This document shows positions 8,066 to 8,114 of a DNA stretch of 8,114 bases, in pieces (position 1 is the first letter of the stretch; each line of letters opens with the position of its first letter). The stretch spans positions 1 through 8,114 of the forward strand of contig SCUH01000057.1 in the NCBI GenBank assembly GCA_004298295.1, read 5' to 3'. Position numbers and translations under genes: made by a program. The DNA is from Betaproteobacteria bacterium. GTDB lineage: Bacteria; Pseudomonadota; Gammaproteobacteria; Burkholderiales; SG8-39. The notes beneath the pieces were generated by a model. It made no database searches, had not been told where the DNA came from, and worked only from the letters and a program-made list of their open reading frames with translations.

Positions 8066-8114
8066 GGCATGCGGCGCCGGCGCGGGCCGGTCGCTCGCGC
8101 CGTCTGCCGTTCGG
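8062..8114 (-). CDS. Possible last codons of an upstream gene
   Basis: On the minus strand the frame running from the window edge ends at TGA 8064-8062, overlapping the ATPase start as ATGA, the same junction seen at ATPase/permease and hisC/hisB. The visible residues would end ATGPRRRRMP. In related chromosomes an Mla-type lipid-transport cluster ending in a STAS-domain (MlaB) gene is a common upstream neighbour, but 16 codons cannot show this. The other two frames are also open, so the call rests only on the overlap pattern. The stretch could equally be untranslated leader. Confidence 0.3.
   Translation of the reverse strand, partial: ERQTARATGPRRRRMP

Overview
The window is a GC-rich, gene-dense piece of conserved bacterial chromosome, most likely from a betaproteobacterium. 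Three things point there: the gene order ABC-2 transporter pair - ibaG/bolA-like - murA - hisG-hisD-hisC-hisB-hisH-hisA; the short (HisZ-dependent) form of HisG; and the monofunctional HisB. Every supported gene lies on the minus strand, so transcription runs from high to low coordinates. The genus cannot be fixed from the sequence alone.

Layout in transcription order: a possible last few codons of an unseen upstream gene (8062-8114); an ABC ATPase (7124-8065) and its ABC-2 permease (6372-7127), joined by an ATGA overlap; a small BolA/IbaG-family protein (6131-6370), 1 nt downstream; murA (4885-6138), whose GTG start lies inside the end of ibaG; a 48-nt spacer with a perfect GC hairpin; hisG (4195-4836, TTG start); hisD (2903-4198, GTG start, GTGA overlap); hisC (1829-2899, 3-nt gap); hisB (1245-1832, ATGA overlap); a second 48-nt spacer with a similar hairpin; hisH (561-1196, TTG start); a 47-nt spacer; and hisA (1-513), cut by the window edge after 171 codons. 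hisF, hisI and hisE would be expected just beyond position 1.

Functionally the window joins envelope genes (an exporter, the first committed enzyme of peptidoglycan synthesis, and an IbaG-like Fe-S/stress protein) to most of the histidine pathway. HisG starts the pathway. HisA makes the substrate of the HisH-HisF synthase. HisB, HisC and HisD carry out late steps, HisD the last two. Overlaps and 1-3 nt gaps imply an operon with translational coupling, broken into blocks by three spacers of 47-48 nt. No His-rich leader peptide or attenuator is visible before hisG.

No new defence, mobile or secretion system is present; this is housekeeping DNA. The most unusual signal is a matched pair of 48-nt spacers (murA/hisG and hisB/hisH). 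Each has 8 nt between the stop codon and an 8-9 bp GC stem with a triloop, shares an 11-nt and a 7-nt motif with the other, is open in the upstream gene's frame, and ends at a TTG start. Weaker observations are an SD-like GAGGTGA set unusually far from the hisA start and inside a possible hairpin, and an AT-rich end of hisH that forms a terminator-like structure on the antisense strand.
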